Shown piece after piece: positions 15,188 through 23,511 of a DNA stretch of 23,511 nucleotides. Position numbers and translations under genes: made by a program. The DNA comes from CAUVKI01 sp963552605. GTDB lineage: Bacteria; Bacillota; Clostridia; Tissierellales; Peptoniphilaceae. Within the stretch, counting starts at the first letter, position 1; the number at the start of each line of letters is the position of its first letter. Location of the stretch: the NCBI GenBank assembly GCA_963552605.1, contig CAUVKI010000031.1:1-23511 (forward strand), written 5' to 3'. The notes below the pieces were generated by a model. That model saw only the letters and a program-made list of their open reading frames with translations, did no database searches and was not told the origin of the DNA.

Positions 15188-15676
15188 ATGAGAATAAGAA
15201 ATGCAAAGCCCGAAGATTTTGCCGCCATAGAAAAACTCTATGCAATCGCAAAAGAAAAAATGATGAAAACCGGAAACTTAACTCAATGGAAAGAGGGCTA
15301 CCCCTCAGGAAAAAACATTGAGGAAGATCTCAAAAAAAATGCTCTCTTTATACTCGAGGACTATTACCCTTTCGGAGTTTTCACCTTCATAATAGGGGAA
15401 GAACCTACGTACAAAAAGATACAGGGAGCTTGGCTAAACGATGAAGAATATGGAACTCTCCACAGAATTGCCTCCTCGGGAGTTCGCAAAGGAGTTTTTA
15501 GTGAAACCATAAAGTTTTGTGAGCGCATAATATGCAATATAAGGATAGACACGCATGCAGACAATAAAATTATGCAACACCTAATTGAAAAATCAGGGTT
15601 CGAACATTGCGGCATAATCACCGTGGCTGACGGAACCGAACGGTTTGCATATCAAAAAACGAATAGAAAGGTATGA
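15188..15676 (+). CDS. GNAT-family N-acetyltransferase
   Basis: A 162-residue acetyltransferase of the GNAT fold, which moves an acetyl group from acetyl-CoA to an amine. It begins MRIRNAKPEDFAAIEKLYAIA, a typical GNAT first strand and helix. The C-terminal RIDTHADNKIMQHLIEKSGF, followed by CGIITV, is the conserved region seen in a common clostridial subgroup. The central acetyl-CoA loop is less canonical (LHRIASSGVRKGVFSETIKF). The substrate is unknown; small molecules or protein N-termini are both possible. Its stop overlaps the ABC-F start in an ATGA, so the two proteins are translationally coupled. Confidence 0.85.
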   Translation: MRIRNAKPEDFAAIEKLYAIAKEKMMKTGNLTQWKEGYPSGKNIEEDLKKNALFILEDYYPFGVFTFIIGEEPTYKKIQGAWLNDEEYGTLHRIASSGVRKGVFSETIKFCERIICNIRIDTHADNKIMQHLIEKSGFEHCGIITVADGTERFAYQKTNRKV

Positions 15677-17619
15677 TACAGATGTTTTTAGTAAGCGCAT
15701 CAAATATAAGCAAAGATTTTGCGCAGAAGAATATTTTATCCGACATCTCCTTTTCGATAAACGAGGGGGATAAAATCGGACTGATAGGACTTAACGGCTC
15801 GGGAAAAACCACTCTTCTAAAAATGATTTTAGGTCTTATCCCTGCGGATAACGGCGTAATTCACAAAAATAAAAACTTAAATATGGGATTTTTGGAACAG
15901 CAAGTGGAAATTTCTTCAGAAAAAAATTTATATGATGAGTGCCTTGAAGTTTTTGAAAATCTCATTGAAACGGAAAACCGAATAAATGAACTTACTAAGG
16001 AAATTTCAAAGGAAAGCGCGAGAGGGGAATCGGAAAGACTTACAAAACTTATTTCCGAGCTTGAGATGCTGAATGAGGAATTGGCAAATAATGACGGCTA
16101 CTCATATCCCTCTCTCATAAAAGGGACTCTCAAAGGACTTGGATTTAAAGACGCAGATATGGAAAAGCCTCTAAGACTTCTATCGGGGGGGGAAAAAGCG
16201 AGGGTTATGCTTGCAAAGCTTCTCTTAAGAAAACCCAATTTCATATTGATGGACGAGCCTACCAACCACCTTGATGTCTATGCAACGGAGTGGCTTGAAA
16301 ATTACCTTAAGGGTCTTAGGGCAACTATGATTTTGATAAGCCATGACAGATATTTTTTGGACAAGATTGTAAATAGAATTTTTTTAATCGACCATAAAAA
16401 GCTTACCGCATACGACGGAAACTATACCATATTTATGGAAAAGCATAAAAAGGACTTGGAAATTCAAAAAACTCACTACGAAAATTACCAAGACGAGATT
16501 AAAAGACAAAAGGAAATCATCAAAAGGTTTATCAAATACGGAGGGGAACGCTATAACCGTCTTGCAAAAAGCAGACAAAAACTCATAGATAGGATGCAGG
16601 AAGTGAAAAAGCCCGATGGAGAAAATAAAAAAGCTGTGATAAGGTTTACTCCAAAACTCACCTCAGGACATGAAGTTTATAGAGGTACGGGGCTTAAAAA
16701 AAGTTTTCCGGATAAAGTCCTCTTTAGTGGCATAGATTTCATAATTTACAGAGGAGATAAACTCGGGCTTATCGGTCCCAACGGGGTGGGAAAGACCACG
16801 CTCTTTAAGATGATATTGGGAAAGGATTCAAACTTCGAGGGAGAAATCCTCGAAGGAACTCAGGTGCGCCCTGCATATTACGAACAGGAGCTTAACATAT
16901 TCGATCCTGAAAAAACCGTTATTGACGATTTGTGGGACGCTTTCCCGAAGATGACGGAATCCGAGATTAGAGGGCGACTTGCACAATTTTTATTTTTCGG
17001 AGAAGATGTTTTTAAAGAGGTGGGCACTTTGTCCGGTGGGGAAAAGGCAAGACTCTCTCTACTTAAACTTATGCTCTCAGGTGCGAATACCCTATTTATG
17101 GACGAACCCACCAACCACCTTGATATAGATTCAAAGGAAGTTTTGGAAAATGCCCTGCAAAACTATGACGGCACGGTAATAACCATTTCTCACGACAGAT
17201 ATTTTCTAAATGCCGCAACAAATAAAATTTTGGAACTTTCTTCGCAAGGTATCAGAGAATTTGCAGGAAATTATGATTACTATGTTGAAAAAAAGAGCGA
17301 AACGGAATTTTCCTCCGAAGAAGAATACGACTTTGAAACAAAAACGGAACGCCTGAAAAAGCAAAAGAAAGAGCGCATAAAAAAACGGGCGGAGCAAGAG
17401 GCCCGGAGAGAGAAAAAATCTCTGGAAAAGGAAATCCAAGACCTTGAGGAAAGACTGAAAGAAATTGACACAACCCTTTCTCTTTCAAAAACCTATGAAG
17501 AAAAAAATCTTCTTGATGAATTGCTGGAGGAAAGAGAAGCACTCGAAACAAGGATAGAGGAATTATATTCAAAGTGGGTGGAAACGGATGATGATTTGGA
17601 AATTCATCAAAAAGATTAG
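15673..17619 (+). CDS. ABC-F family ATPase (ribosome-associated type)
   Basis: A 648-residue protein with two ABC domains and no membrane segments, which marks the ABC-F group that acts at the ribosomal E site rather than in transport. Domain 1 has Walker A GLNGSGKTT (39-47), LSGGEKAR near 170 and MDEPTNHLD near 195. Domain 2 has GPNGVGKTT near 368, LSGGEKAR near 453 and MDEPTNHLD near 476. The charged linker (about 250-320, with IKRFIKYGGERYNRLAKSRQ) would reach toward P-site tRNA, and a C-terminal coiled coil spans about 545-640, as in YdiF/Uup-like members. Translation factor or antibiotic protection cannot be told apart by sequence. A second ATG at 15682 may be the true start; homologues begin there. 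Confidence 0.92.
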   Translation: MIQMFLVSASNISKDFAQKNILSDISFSINEGDKIGLIGLNGSGKTTLLKMILGLIPADNGVIHKNKNLNMGFLEQQVEISSEKNLYDECLEVFENLIETENRINELTKEISKESARGESERLTKLISELEMLNEELANNDGYSYPSLIKGTLKGLGFKDADMEKPLRLLSGGEKARVMLAKLLLRKPNFILMDEPTNHLDVYATEWLENYLKGLRATMILISHDRYFLDKIVNRIFLIDHKKLTAYDGNYTIFMEKHKKDLEIQKTHYENYQDEIKRQKEIIKRFIKYGGERYNRLAKSRQKLIDRMQEVKKPDGENKKAVIRFTPKLTSGHEVYRGTGLKKSFPDKVLFSGIDFIIYRGDKLGLIGPNGVGKTTLFKMILGKDSNFEGEILEGTQVRPAYYEQELNIFDPEKTVIDDLWDAFPKMTESEIRGRLAQFLFFGEDVFKEVGTLSGGEKARLSLLKLMLSGANTLFMDEPTNHLDIDSKEVLENALQNYDGTVITISHDRYFLNAATNKILELSSQGIREFAGNYDYYVEKKSETEFSSEEEYDFETKTERLKKQKKERIKKRAEQEARREKKSLEKEIQDLEERLKEIDTTLSLSKTYEEKNLLDELLEEREALETRIEELYSKWVETDDDLEIHQKD

Positions 17620-17624
17620 AAATT

Positions 17625-17664
17625 CTATTCGGCAAAGCTGCTGCAAAACGGTTCGGCAGAATAG
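17625..17664 (+). terminator. Weak hairpin after ABC-F gene
   Basis: CTATTC (17625-17630) pairs with GAATAG (17659-17664), with a little further inner pairing. Only a mixed TTAATTAAAA tract follows, so termination would be inefficient. No other structure is seen before the next promoter. Confidence 0.3.
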
Positions 17665-17725
17665 TTAATTAAAAGATTAAAACGCTATATCTATATGGCA
17701 TTGCAGTTCATAACCATAGGCTTAA

Positions 17726-17754
17726 TTGACAAAATGAATACCAAAAAGTATAAT
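17726..17754 (+). promoter_or_regulatory. Perfect consensus SigA-type promoter for glycan genes
   Basis: TTGACA (17726-17731), a 17-nt spacer and TATAAT (17749-17754). Start of transcription is expected near 17761, leaving a short leader before the glycosyltransferase. This is the strongest promoter inside the window. Confidence 0.85.
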
Positions 17755-17790
17755 TGAGAAAATTTATAACAGAAAGAGAGAGTGATTTCT

Positions 17791-19005
17791 TTGCGAATAC
17801 TTTTTGCCATAAGTCAGGTGCCTGAGGAAACGGGCAGCGGAATTTTTACGCTCTCATTGATGAGGGAGAGCGAGAAAAAAGGGCATACAAACGGGCTTAT
17901 ATACGGAATGAATTTGGACGAGGGAGTGATAATAAAACACGCTGAAAAAAGTTATCCTATGATTTTTAACGGCTTCGATCTCCCATACCCCATCCCCGGA
18001 ATGAGCGATCAAATGCCCTATACCTCCTGTCGCTTCGATAGACTTGGCGAGTCGGAACTAAATGATTATATTTTAAAGTGGAAAGAAAAAATTTCCTTTG
18101 CGGTTTCAGATTTCAAACCTGATGTCATTCTCACCAACCACTATTTTATTTTGTCGTCTCTGATAAAAGATTTGGTGTCTTGTCCGGTATTCGTGATAGG
18201 ACACGGCACGGGAATAAGACAGATGAAAAGAGGTATGAGCATAAATTCCGAAATAATAGAGGGAATAAGGAAGTGCGACGGATTTTTTGCATTGGGAGAA
18301 GAAGGGGCAAAAGATATTTCCGAGATTTTTTCAATACCCGTTGAAAAAATTTCTTTAACCTATGGCGGATACGACTCTTCAATTTTTTATCCTGCAAACT
18401 CCAGAAACTTGGGAGAACAGCCGGAGTTTTTATATGCGGGAAAGATATCTTTGGAAAAGGGAGTGCATAGCCTTATAAAAGCTTTTGACAGAATGAAAAG
18501 AAAATACCCTGCCAAACTCAATCTTGCGGGAAGCGGGGAGGGCGTTGAATACGAAAGAATAATACACTTGGCGGAGATGGCGGGAGATATAAGACTTCAC
18601 GGCAGACTTTCACACAATGCGGTGGGAGACCTTATGAGATACACTCAGATTTTTGTACTCCCGTCATTTTTCGAGGGATTGGGGCTTACCGCCATTGAAG
18701 CCTTGGCAAGCGGAAATTATGTGGTTAGTTCAAAAATACCCGCACTCCAAAAAATGCTTGGAGACGAAATGAATATGCGGGGAGATATTCTATTCATTCC
18801 CACGCCCCAAAAGGATAAGTATGAAGATTTTTCAGCAAAAGATCTTTCCACTTTCGAAAAGTTTCTAGAGGACGCAATGACGGAACAGCTTAAAAAGGTC
18901 AAAGAGGGTAAGTTCACCTCACTTAAAACATTAAAATCGATATCCGGATTTTCGTGGGAGAAAATTTTTTCCATAATCGAAGATAAAATCAGAGAATCGA
19001 TTTAG
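17791..19005 (+). CDS. Glycosyltransferase family 4 protein
   Basis: A GT-B fold retaining glycosyltransferase of about 404 residues. The N-terminus RILFAISQVPEETGSGIF is the acceptor-side glycine loop. The C-terminal donor half carries FLYAGKISLEKGVHSLIKAF and the EX7E motif in SFFEGLGLTAIEALASG. There are no membrane segments, so it is cytoplasmic or peripheral. I choose TTG at 17791, because GAGAGTGAT lies at proper distance and homologues begin with a basic residue then ILF; a GTG at 17782 would add three residues. It sits behind a perfect promoter and 11 nt ahead of the CMP-sugar synthetase, which suggests work on the same glycan. Donor and acceptor are unknown. Confidence 0.85.
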   Translation: MRILFAISQVPEETGSGIFTLSLMRESEKKGHTNGLIYGMNLDEGVIIKHAEKSYPMIFNGFDLPYPIPGMSDQMPYTSCRFDRLGESELNDYILKWKEKISFAVSDFKPDVILTNHYFILSSLIKDLVSCPVFVIGHGTGIRQMKRGMSINSEIIEGIRKCDGFFALGEEGAKDISEIFSIPVEKISLTYGGYDSSIFYPANSRNLGEQPEFLYAGKISLEKGVHSLIKAFDRMKRKYPAKLNLAGSGEGVEYERIIHLAEMAGDIRLHGRLSHNAVGDLMRYTQIFVLPSFFEGLGLTAIEALASGNYVVSSKIPALQKMLGDEMNMRGDILFIPTPQKDKYEDFSAKDLSTFEKFLEDAMTEQLKKVKEGKFTSLKTLKSISGFSWEKIFSIIEDKIRESI

Positions 19006-19016
19006 GGGAGGAGAAG

Positions 19017-19700
19017 ATGAAATCCATAGCAATAATCACCGCAAGAGGTGGCAGCAAACGAATTCCCAAAAAAAACATCAAAGATTTTTTAGGAAAACCC
19101 ATAATCGCCTATACGATTGAAGCTGCCATAGAGAGTAAGCTTTTTAATTCGGTAATGGTTTCCACTGACAGCGAAGAGATTGCTGAAATTTCAAAAAAAT
19201 ACGGAGCAGAAGTTCCTTTTTTAAGAAGTAAAAAAAATTCCGATGACTATTCCACCACCGATGACGTGCTTTTGGAAGTCTTGGAGGAATACAAAAAACG
19301 GGGAGAGGAATTTGACATAATGGCGTGCCTCTATCCCACTGCACCCTTTCTAAGTGCCGAAAAAATAAAGAGTGCTTGGAAGATTTTGACGGAAAAAAAT
19401 GCGGGGAAGGTTATGAGCGTTGTAAAATTTTCTTTCCCTCCGCAAAGGGCATTGCTCTTAAGAGATGAGCTGGTCTATCAATATCCGGAATTTGAAAAGA
19501 CAAGAAGTCAGGATCTTGAACCCATATATCACGATGCGGGTTGTCTTTACATTTGGAACACGGATTTTTTCTACAACACTGAAAAAAATCTTAAAGTTCT
19601 CCCTCTCATACTCTCAGACTATGAAGTTCAGGATATAGACACCCTTTCGGATTGGAAAATTGCCGAGGCAAAGTATTCGGCTTTGAACAATTCAAAATAA
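19017..19700 (+). CDS. pseF: Pseudaminic acid cytidylyltransferase-like CMP-sugar synthetase
   Basis: A 227-residue nucleotidyltransferase of the acylneuraminate cytidylyltransferase family, which activates a nonulosonic acid with CTP. The CTP-binding loop ITARGGSKRIPKKNI (7-21) is intact. KFSFPPQRALLL, RSQDLEPIYHDAGCLYIWN and VQDIDTLSDWKIAE resemble PseF more than NeuA or NeuB-linked enzymes. In PseF pathways the product CMP-pseudaminic acid modifies flagellin or surface glycans. GGGGAGGAG lies just before ATG. None of the other pse biosynthesis genes are in the window, so the specificity is an inference; legionaminic or neuraminic acid are alternatives. Confidence 0.83.
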   Translation: MKSIAIITARGGSKRIPKKNIKDFLGKPIIAYTIEAAIESKLFNSVMVSTDSEEIAEISKKYGAEVPFLRSKKNSDDYSTTDDVLLEVLEEYKKRGEEFDIMACLYPTAPFLSAEKIKSAWKILTEKNAGKVMSVVKFSFPPQRALLLRDELVYQYPEFEKTRSQDLEPIYHDAGCLYIWNTDFFYNTEKNLKVLPLILSDYEVQDIDTLSDWKIAEAKYSALNNSK

Positions 19701-19784
19701 CTTTTAAGCTGTTATATTTTATGTTCAATAAAATTTATAGAATATTAGTATGAAATTCTAAGTTAATTGACTATATTTTCTCAT

Positions 19785-19818
19785 AAAAAAAGACCCCCTT
19801 GATTGGGAGTCTTTTTTT
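19785..19818. terminator. Bidirectional terminator between pseF and clpB
   Basis: A-run and GACCCCC pair with GGGAGTC and a T-run (19785-19798 with 19805-19818, one mismatch). It ends both converging transcripts, and the clpB stop codon lies at its right edge. Confidence 0.85.
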
Positions 19819-22381
19819 AATTTATTTTTACAAAAATGTCGTCTCCATCTCTTTCAAGTAGAAGTTTCGAGCCGTCTTTAATTTCTCCGGAGAGAAGTTT
19901 TTTTGCAAGGAGGGTTTCAATTTCATTTTGCAAAAAGCGTTTTATGGGGCGAGCTCCGAACTGCTCGCTGAAAGATTTTTCAATTATCAGATCCTTTATT
20001 GCGTCCGAAACTTCAAGGGTTATTCCTTTTGTTTCCAATCTTTTTGAGAGGAGAATAATTTGAAGCTCTATTATTTTATAAACGTCCTCCTTGGTCAGGG
20101 GTTTAAACATCACCACTTCATCTATTCTATTCAGAAATTCGGGTCTAAAGGAGGATTTTAACAGGAGGTCAACCTTTTTTTCGGCTTCTTTGGAAATTTC
20201 CCCGTTTTCCACCCCGTCAAGCAGAAACTCCGAGCCCAGGTTCGAGGTCATTATTATGACGGTGTTTTTGAAGTCAACGGTCCTTCCCTGATTGTCGGTT
20301 AGTCTTCCGTCGTCAAGCAGTTGCAGAAGTATATTAAACACATCGTGGTGAGCTTTTTCTATCTCGTCAAATAAGATCACCGAATATGGTCTGCGACGAA
20401 CGGCTTCGGTGAGTTGACCTCCCTCGTCATATCCCACATACCCGGGAGGAGCTCCGACCAATCTTGATACCGTATGCTTTTCCATATATTCAGACATATC
20501 TATTCTTATAAGATTTTTTTCATCGTCAAACAGCGTCTGAGCCAGCGCTTTCGTAAGTTCCGTCTTGCCCACCCCCGTAGGTCCCAAGAATATAAAAGAG
20601 CCTATGGGTCGGTTCTCGTCCTTAAGTCCGCTTCTCGCCCTTAGTACGGCATCGGAAACCGCTTTCACAGCTTCGTTTTGCCCGATAACCCTTTTGTGGA
20701 GTTCGTCTTCTAAATGCAGAAGCTTTTGCTTTTCGCCCTCCTGAAGTTTTGAGAGGGGAATGCCTGTCCATTTGGAAACCACCTCGGAAATCTCTGTCTC
20801 GGTCACTTCTCTTCTTACAAGGGAGTCAGCCTCCGAGGGGTTTATCTCCGAAAGTTCCTTTTCAAGTTTGGGAAGCTTGCCGTATTTCAATTCGGAGAGC
20901 GTTTCGAGATTATATTTCCTTTCAGCTTCGGCAATCTGCGCTTTCACTTCGTCAATTTGAGCCTTGAGAGTTTTTTCCGCCTCAAGATGTTTCTTTTCTT
21001 TTTCCCACCTTGCACTTAGAGCTTTAAATTGGGACTTGAATTCGCTCAACTCCGCCTCAAGTTTAGAGAGGCGTTTTTGGGATTGTCCGTCTATTTCTTT
21101 TTTGAGGGCTTCTCTTTCAATTTCAAGCTGCAAAATTTTTCTTCTAAGTTCGTCCATTTCTTTGGGCATTGAGTCTATTTCAGTACGCACCATTGAGGAG
21201 GCTTCGTCCATAAGGTCAATTGCCTTGTCGGGTAAAAATCTGTCGGATATATAGCGGTTGGATAATATCGCCGCCGCAACCACCGCAACGTCGGAAATTC
21301 TAAGTCCGTGATAAATCTCATACTTATCTTTTAATCCTCTGAGTATGCTGATAGTGTCTTCAACCGAGGGCTCTCCGACAAGCACCTGCTGAAATCTTCT
21401 CTCCAGAGCCTTGTCCTTTTCGATATACTTTCTGTATTCGTCAAGGGTGGTTGCTCCGATTGTAAGGAGTTCCCCTCTGGCAAGCATAGGTTTTAAAAGA
21501 TTTGAAGCGTCCATTGCTCCGTCGGTTCTTCCTGCGCCTACTATATTGTGAAGCTCGTCTATAAAAAGTATTATTCTTCCATCCGACTTTTGAATTTCTT
21601 TAAGCACCGCTTTAAGTCTTTCCTCAAATTCTCCCCGATACTTCGCTCCTGCAATCAAAGCTCCCATATCCAATGCAAAAATCGTCTTATCTCTAAGACC
21701 ATACGGCACATCGCCTTTTACAATTCTTTCAGCCAATCCCTCAACCACCGCCGTCTTTCCCACACCCGGATCTCCTATGAGGACAGGGTTATTTTTGGTG
21801 CGTCGCGATAGGATTTGAATAACCCGTCTTATTTCGTCATCTCTGCCTATAACGGGATCCTGTTTTCCACTTCTTGCGATTTCTGTAAGATCACTTCCGT
21901 ATTTCTTTAAAACATCGTAAGTGCCTTCGGGATTATCCGATTGCACGGTCTGATTTCCTCTAACTTTCTTAAGAGCTTCCAAAAACCCGTTAAGCTTTAT
22001 GCCGTTTGAAACAAAGATATCCGAAAGGGTTGAGTGCTTCTCTTTGAGCAGGGCGATAAAAAGATGCTCAACCCCTATATACGAATCTCCAAAGTTAAGC
22101 ATCTCCTTTTCCGCCGTTTTTATGGCATTATTCATATCATTATCCGCATATACCGAGCCGCCCTGCTGTTTGGGAAGTTTTTCCACTGCCCTTTTCAAGT
22201 CGGATATCAATTTTTCTTTCGGGGCGTTCATAAGAGAAAGAACGCTAGGAATAAGTCCTTCACTGTCTTCCGTAAGTGCGAGGGCTAAGTGCATTGTCTT
22301 AAGCTGAGGATTTCCGAGAAAAACTGCAAGCTCCTGCGCCTTTTGAAGAGCCTCCTGACTTTTGGTTGTCCATTGGGTCAT
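19817..22381 (-). CDS. clpB: Protein disaggregase ClpB
   Basis: An 854-residue Hsp100 ATPase that with DnaK extracts polypeptides from aggregates. Order: N-domain (1-145, two Clp repeats), first AAA+ domain with Walker A GDPGVGKT (203-210), a long charged coiled-coil middle domain (about 405-525) that separates ClpB from ClpA and ClpX, and a second AAA+ domain with GPTGVGKT near 600-607 and the NRIDEVVMFKPL region. The middle domain and both ATP sites look intact, and there is no ClpP-binding loop evident. It starts 10 nt after the J-domain gene, so the two form an operon. No CIRCE element or CtsR-type site was recognised upstream. Confidence 0.96.
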   Translation of the reverse strand: MTQWTTKSQEALQKAQELAVFLGNPQLKTMHLALALTEDSEGLIPSVLSLMNAPKEKLISDLKRAVEKLPKQQGGSVYADNDMNNAIKTAEKEMLNFGDSYIGVEHLFIALLKEKHSTLSDIFVSNGIKLNGFLEALKKVRGNQTVQSDNPEGTYDVLKKYGSDLTEIARSGKQDPVIGRDDEIRRVIQILSRRTKNNPVLIGDPGVGKTAVVEGLAERIVKGDVPYGLRDKTIFALDMGALIAGAKYRGEFEERLKAVLKEIQKSDGRIILFIDELHNIVGAGRTDGAMDASNLLKPMLARGELLTIGATTLDEYRKYIEKDKALERRFQQVLVGEPSVEDTISILRGLKDKYEIYHGLRISDVAVVAAAILSNRYISDRFLPDKAIDLMDEASSMVRTEIDSMPKEMDELRRKILQLEIEREALKKEIDGQSQKRLSKLEAELSEFKSQFKALSARWEKEKKHLEAEKTLKAQIDEVKAQIAEAERKYNLETLSELKYGKLPKLEKELSEINPSEADSLVRREVTETEISEVVSKWTGIPLSKLQEGEKQKLLHLEDELHKRVIGQNEAVKAVSDAVLRARSGLKDENRPIGSFIFLGPTGVGKTELTKALAQTLFDDEKNLIRIDMSEYMEKHTVSRLVGAPPGYVGYDEGGQLTEAVRRRPYSVILFDEIEKAHHDVFNILLQLLDDGRLTDNQGRTVDFKNTVIIMTSNLGSEFLLDGVENGEISKEAEKKVDLLLKSSFRPEFLNRIDEVVMFKPLTKEDVYKIIELQIILLSKRLETKGITLEVSDAIKDLIIEKSFSEQFGARPIKRFLQNEIETLLAKKLLSGEIKDGSKLLLERDGDDIFVKIN

Positions 22382-22391
22382 ATTAGCCTCC

Positions 22392-23288
22392 TTACTTGTA
22401 ATTATTCTTTATCTTTTCAAAACACTTCAAGCTTTCCTCATCGTAGAAATCGGGGTTTACTATATTCACCATCAAAAACAAATCTCCGGTGTTGCCTTGC
22501 ATATCCTTATAACCTTTTTTGGGAATTCTGATTTTTTTTCCGGAGGATACGGATTTAGGTAGAGATACTTTAATTTTTCCCTGAAAAGTATCAGCCGTAA
22601 CGGTTTCTCCAAGCGCCGCTTGCCAAGGGTAGCAGTCAAACTTTTCGGTTATGTCAAGTCCGTTAAGGGAAAGTTTTTCGTCCGATGATATATGCACGCT
22701 GAATAAGATATTGCCGTCTATATTGAATTTTTCTCCCTTTACCTTTATTTTCTGCTCATCCTTTATTCCTGCCGGCACTTTTACAACAACCTCTTTTCTC
22801 TCTCCGTCTATCATAAGCCTTATTCGCTTTTCAACTCCCTTAAACCCCTCCTCTATGGAAATGGTCAAATTGCTCTTAAACTCTTGAACTTCTCTTTTTC
22901 GTGCGCCCCTCCCCAACAAATCATCAAAGCTTATTCCGCTTGCGGCTTTTTTTCCGAAATTCCCCATATTTCCGAAAATGGTGTTGAAAAAGTCGCTGAA
23001 ATCCCCACTCGTCTGATAAGTATAGCTTCTATTATAGCCGTACTTGGAAGGGTCAAAAGCATCTCCCTGAGAATAAGAACCGAATGTGTCGTATTGAGAT
23101 TTTTTCTTGGGGTCGGAAAGCACCTCATATGCCTCGTTGACTTCCTTAAATTTTTCCTGAGCTTTTTGGTCATTCGGATTTAAATCCGGATGATATTTTT
23201 TTGCAAGCTTTCTGAAAGCTTTTTTTATCTCTTCCGGAGAGGATTTTTTTTCAATTCCTAAAATTTTATAATAATCTTTAAATTCCAT
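22392..23288 (-). CDS. DnaJ-family co-chaperone, CbpA-like (no zinc finger)
   Basis: A J-domain protein of about 298 residues. The J domain (5-70) begins KDYYKILGI and has the essential HPD at 33-35 in KYHPDLNP, needed to stimulate DnaK ATPase. A glycine- and aromatic-rich stretch follows (about 75-125), then two beta-rich client-binding domains. The CXXCXGXG zinc repeats of true DnaJ are absent, so it is class II, like CbpA. The frame opens at 23327, but ATG at 23288 is preferred: AAAGGATG lies upstream and the J domain starts at once. It directly precedes clpB, a natural partner in DnaK-driven disaggregation, but DnaK and GrpE are not in the window. Confidence 0.9.
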   Translation of the reverse strand: MEFKDYYKILGIEKKSSPEEIKKAFRKLAKKYHPDLNPNDQKAQEKFKEVNEAYEVLSDPKKKSQYDTFGSYSQGDAFDPSKYGYNRSYTYQTSGDFSDFFNTIFGNMGNFGKKAASGISFDDLLGRGARKREVQEFKSNLTISIEEGFKGVEKRIRLMIDGERKEVVVKVPAGIKDEQKIKVKGEKFNIDGNILFSVHISSDEKLSLNGLDITEKFDCYPWQAALGETVTADTFQGKIKVSLPKSVSSGKKIRIPKKGYKDMQGNTGDLFLMVNIVNPDFYDEESLKCFEKIKNNYK

Positions 23289-23392
23289 TTTATTCATCCT
23301 TTCTCTTTTCTCCTTTAGATGATACACCGTTTAATAAAACTTGAAACATATTTTTAATGCAAATAAAATCTCATATCAAACAAAAATAAAAC

Positions 23393-23420
23393 TTGCAAAC
23401 AAACCCATTTATGCTAATAT
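23393..23420 (+). promoter_or_regulatory. Extended -10 promoter for right-edge gene
   Basis: TTGCAA (23393-23398), a 16-nt spacer, and TAATAT (23415-23420) preceded by TGC. It drives the partial gene at 23459 and is divergent from the chaperone operon. Confidence 0.6.
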
Positions 23421-23458
23421 GAACTCATAAAAAGATATAATGAAAGGTAGAAAGCAAA

Positions 23459-23511
23459 ATGAGCAAACTTAAATTCAGCGCAACGAATGACTACGCCTTC
23501 AAAAAACTCTT
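23459..23511 (+). CDS. Start of probable Rpn/PDDEXK-family nuclease (partial)
   Basis: Only the first 17 codons are inside the window: MSKLKFSATNDYAFKKL. The phrase ATNDYAFKK is typical of the very start of Rpn-family recombination-promoting nucleases (PD-(D/E)XK transposase-like proteins, PF12784 group), which are abundant in many Clostridia and often present in several copies. The catalytic core lies beyond the edge and cannot be judged. A ribosome site (GAAAGG) and a good promoter precede it. Confidence 0.55.
   Translation, partial: MSKLKFSATNDYAFKKL

Noticed and set aside
23289..23458. CIRCE or CtsR operator before the chaperone genes
   Set aside because: No TTAGCACTC/GAGTGCTAA pair and no GGTCAAA direct repeats were found on either strand.

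Overview
The window looks like the chromosome of a low-GC, obligately fermentative member of the Bacillota (Clostridia/Tissierellia type). The grounds are strong GGAGG-type ribosome sites, AT-rich spacers, SigA-type promoters, a Ptb-Buk butyrate-to-ATP module, a two-subunit Fe-S L-serine dehydratase, and the dnaX-ybaB-recR gene order common in Gram-positives. A chemoreceptor and a pseudaminic-acid cytidylyltransferase suggest, but do not prove, a motile cell with nonulosonic-acid glycans. No rRNA, tRNA, CRISPR array or recognisable intact insertion sequence was found.

Positions 1-11427 are almost entirely minus strand. A tight run of nine genes reads right to left: EamA transporter, dnaX, ybaB, recR, a MalY/PatB C-S lyase, sdaAB, sdaAA, ptb and buk. 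Gaps are 25 nt or less, and there are two ATGA overlaps. Replication and repair genes are thus followed directly by genes that turn cysteine and serine into pyruvate and butyryl-CoA into ATP. A second unit with its own promoter carries a class I aminotransferase and a soluble chemoreceptor with a zinc-binding CZB domain. A perfect consensus promoter at the extreme left edge fires out of the window.

Positions 11428-14966 are a rearranged accessory segment. Two copies of a dihydrofolate reductase gene, which differ at one base in a 517-bp direct repeat, bracket a two-gene secreted module. That module is a WCWA-type papain-like cysteine protease with no visible propeptide, followed by an unrecognised exported protein. 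Next to the second reductase copy lies an 85-bp diverged fragment of the start of dnaX, and after it an internally deleted ATPase/DUF4143 gene. This looks like the scar of recombination that brought in, or moved, the protease module. It is the most interesting part of the window.

Positions 14967-19700 are plus strand: a GNAT acetyltransferase overlapping an ABC-F ATPase, then a GT4 glycosyltransferase and a PseF-like cytidylyltransferase behind a perfect TTGACA-17-TATAAT promoter. Positions 19785-23288 hold, on the minus strand, a DnaJ/CbpA-like co-chaperone followed by the ClpB disaggregase. The right edge cuts the start of a gene resembling Rpn-family (PD-(D/E)XK) nucleases.
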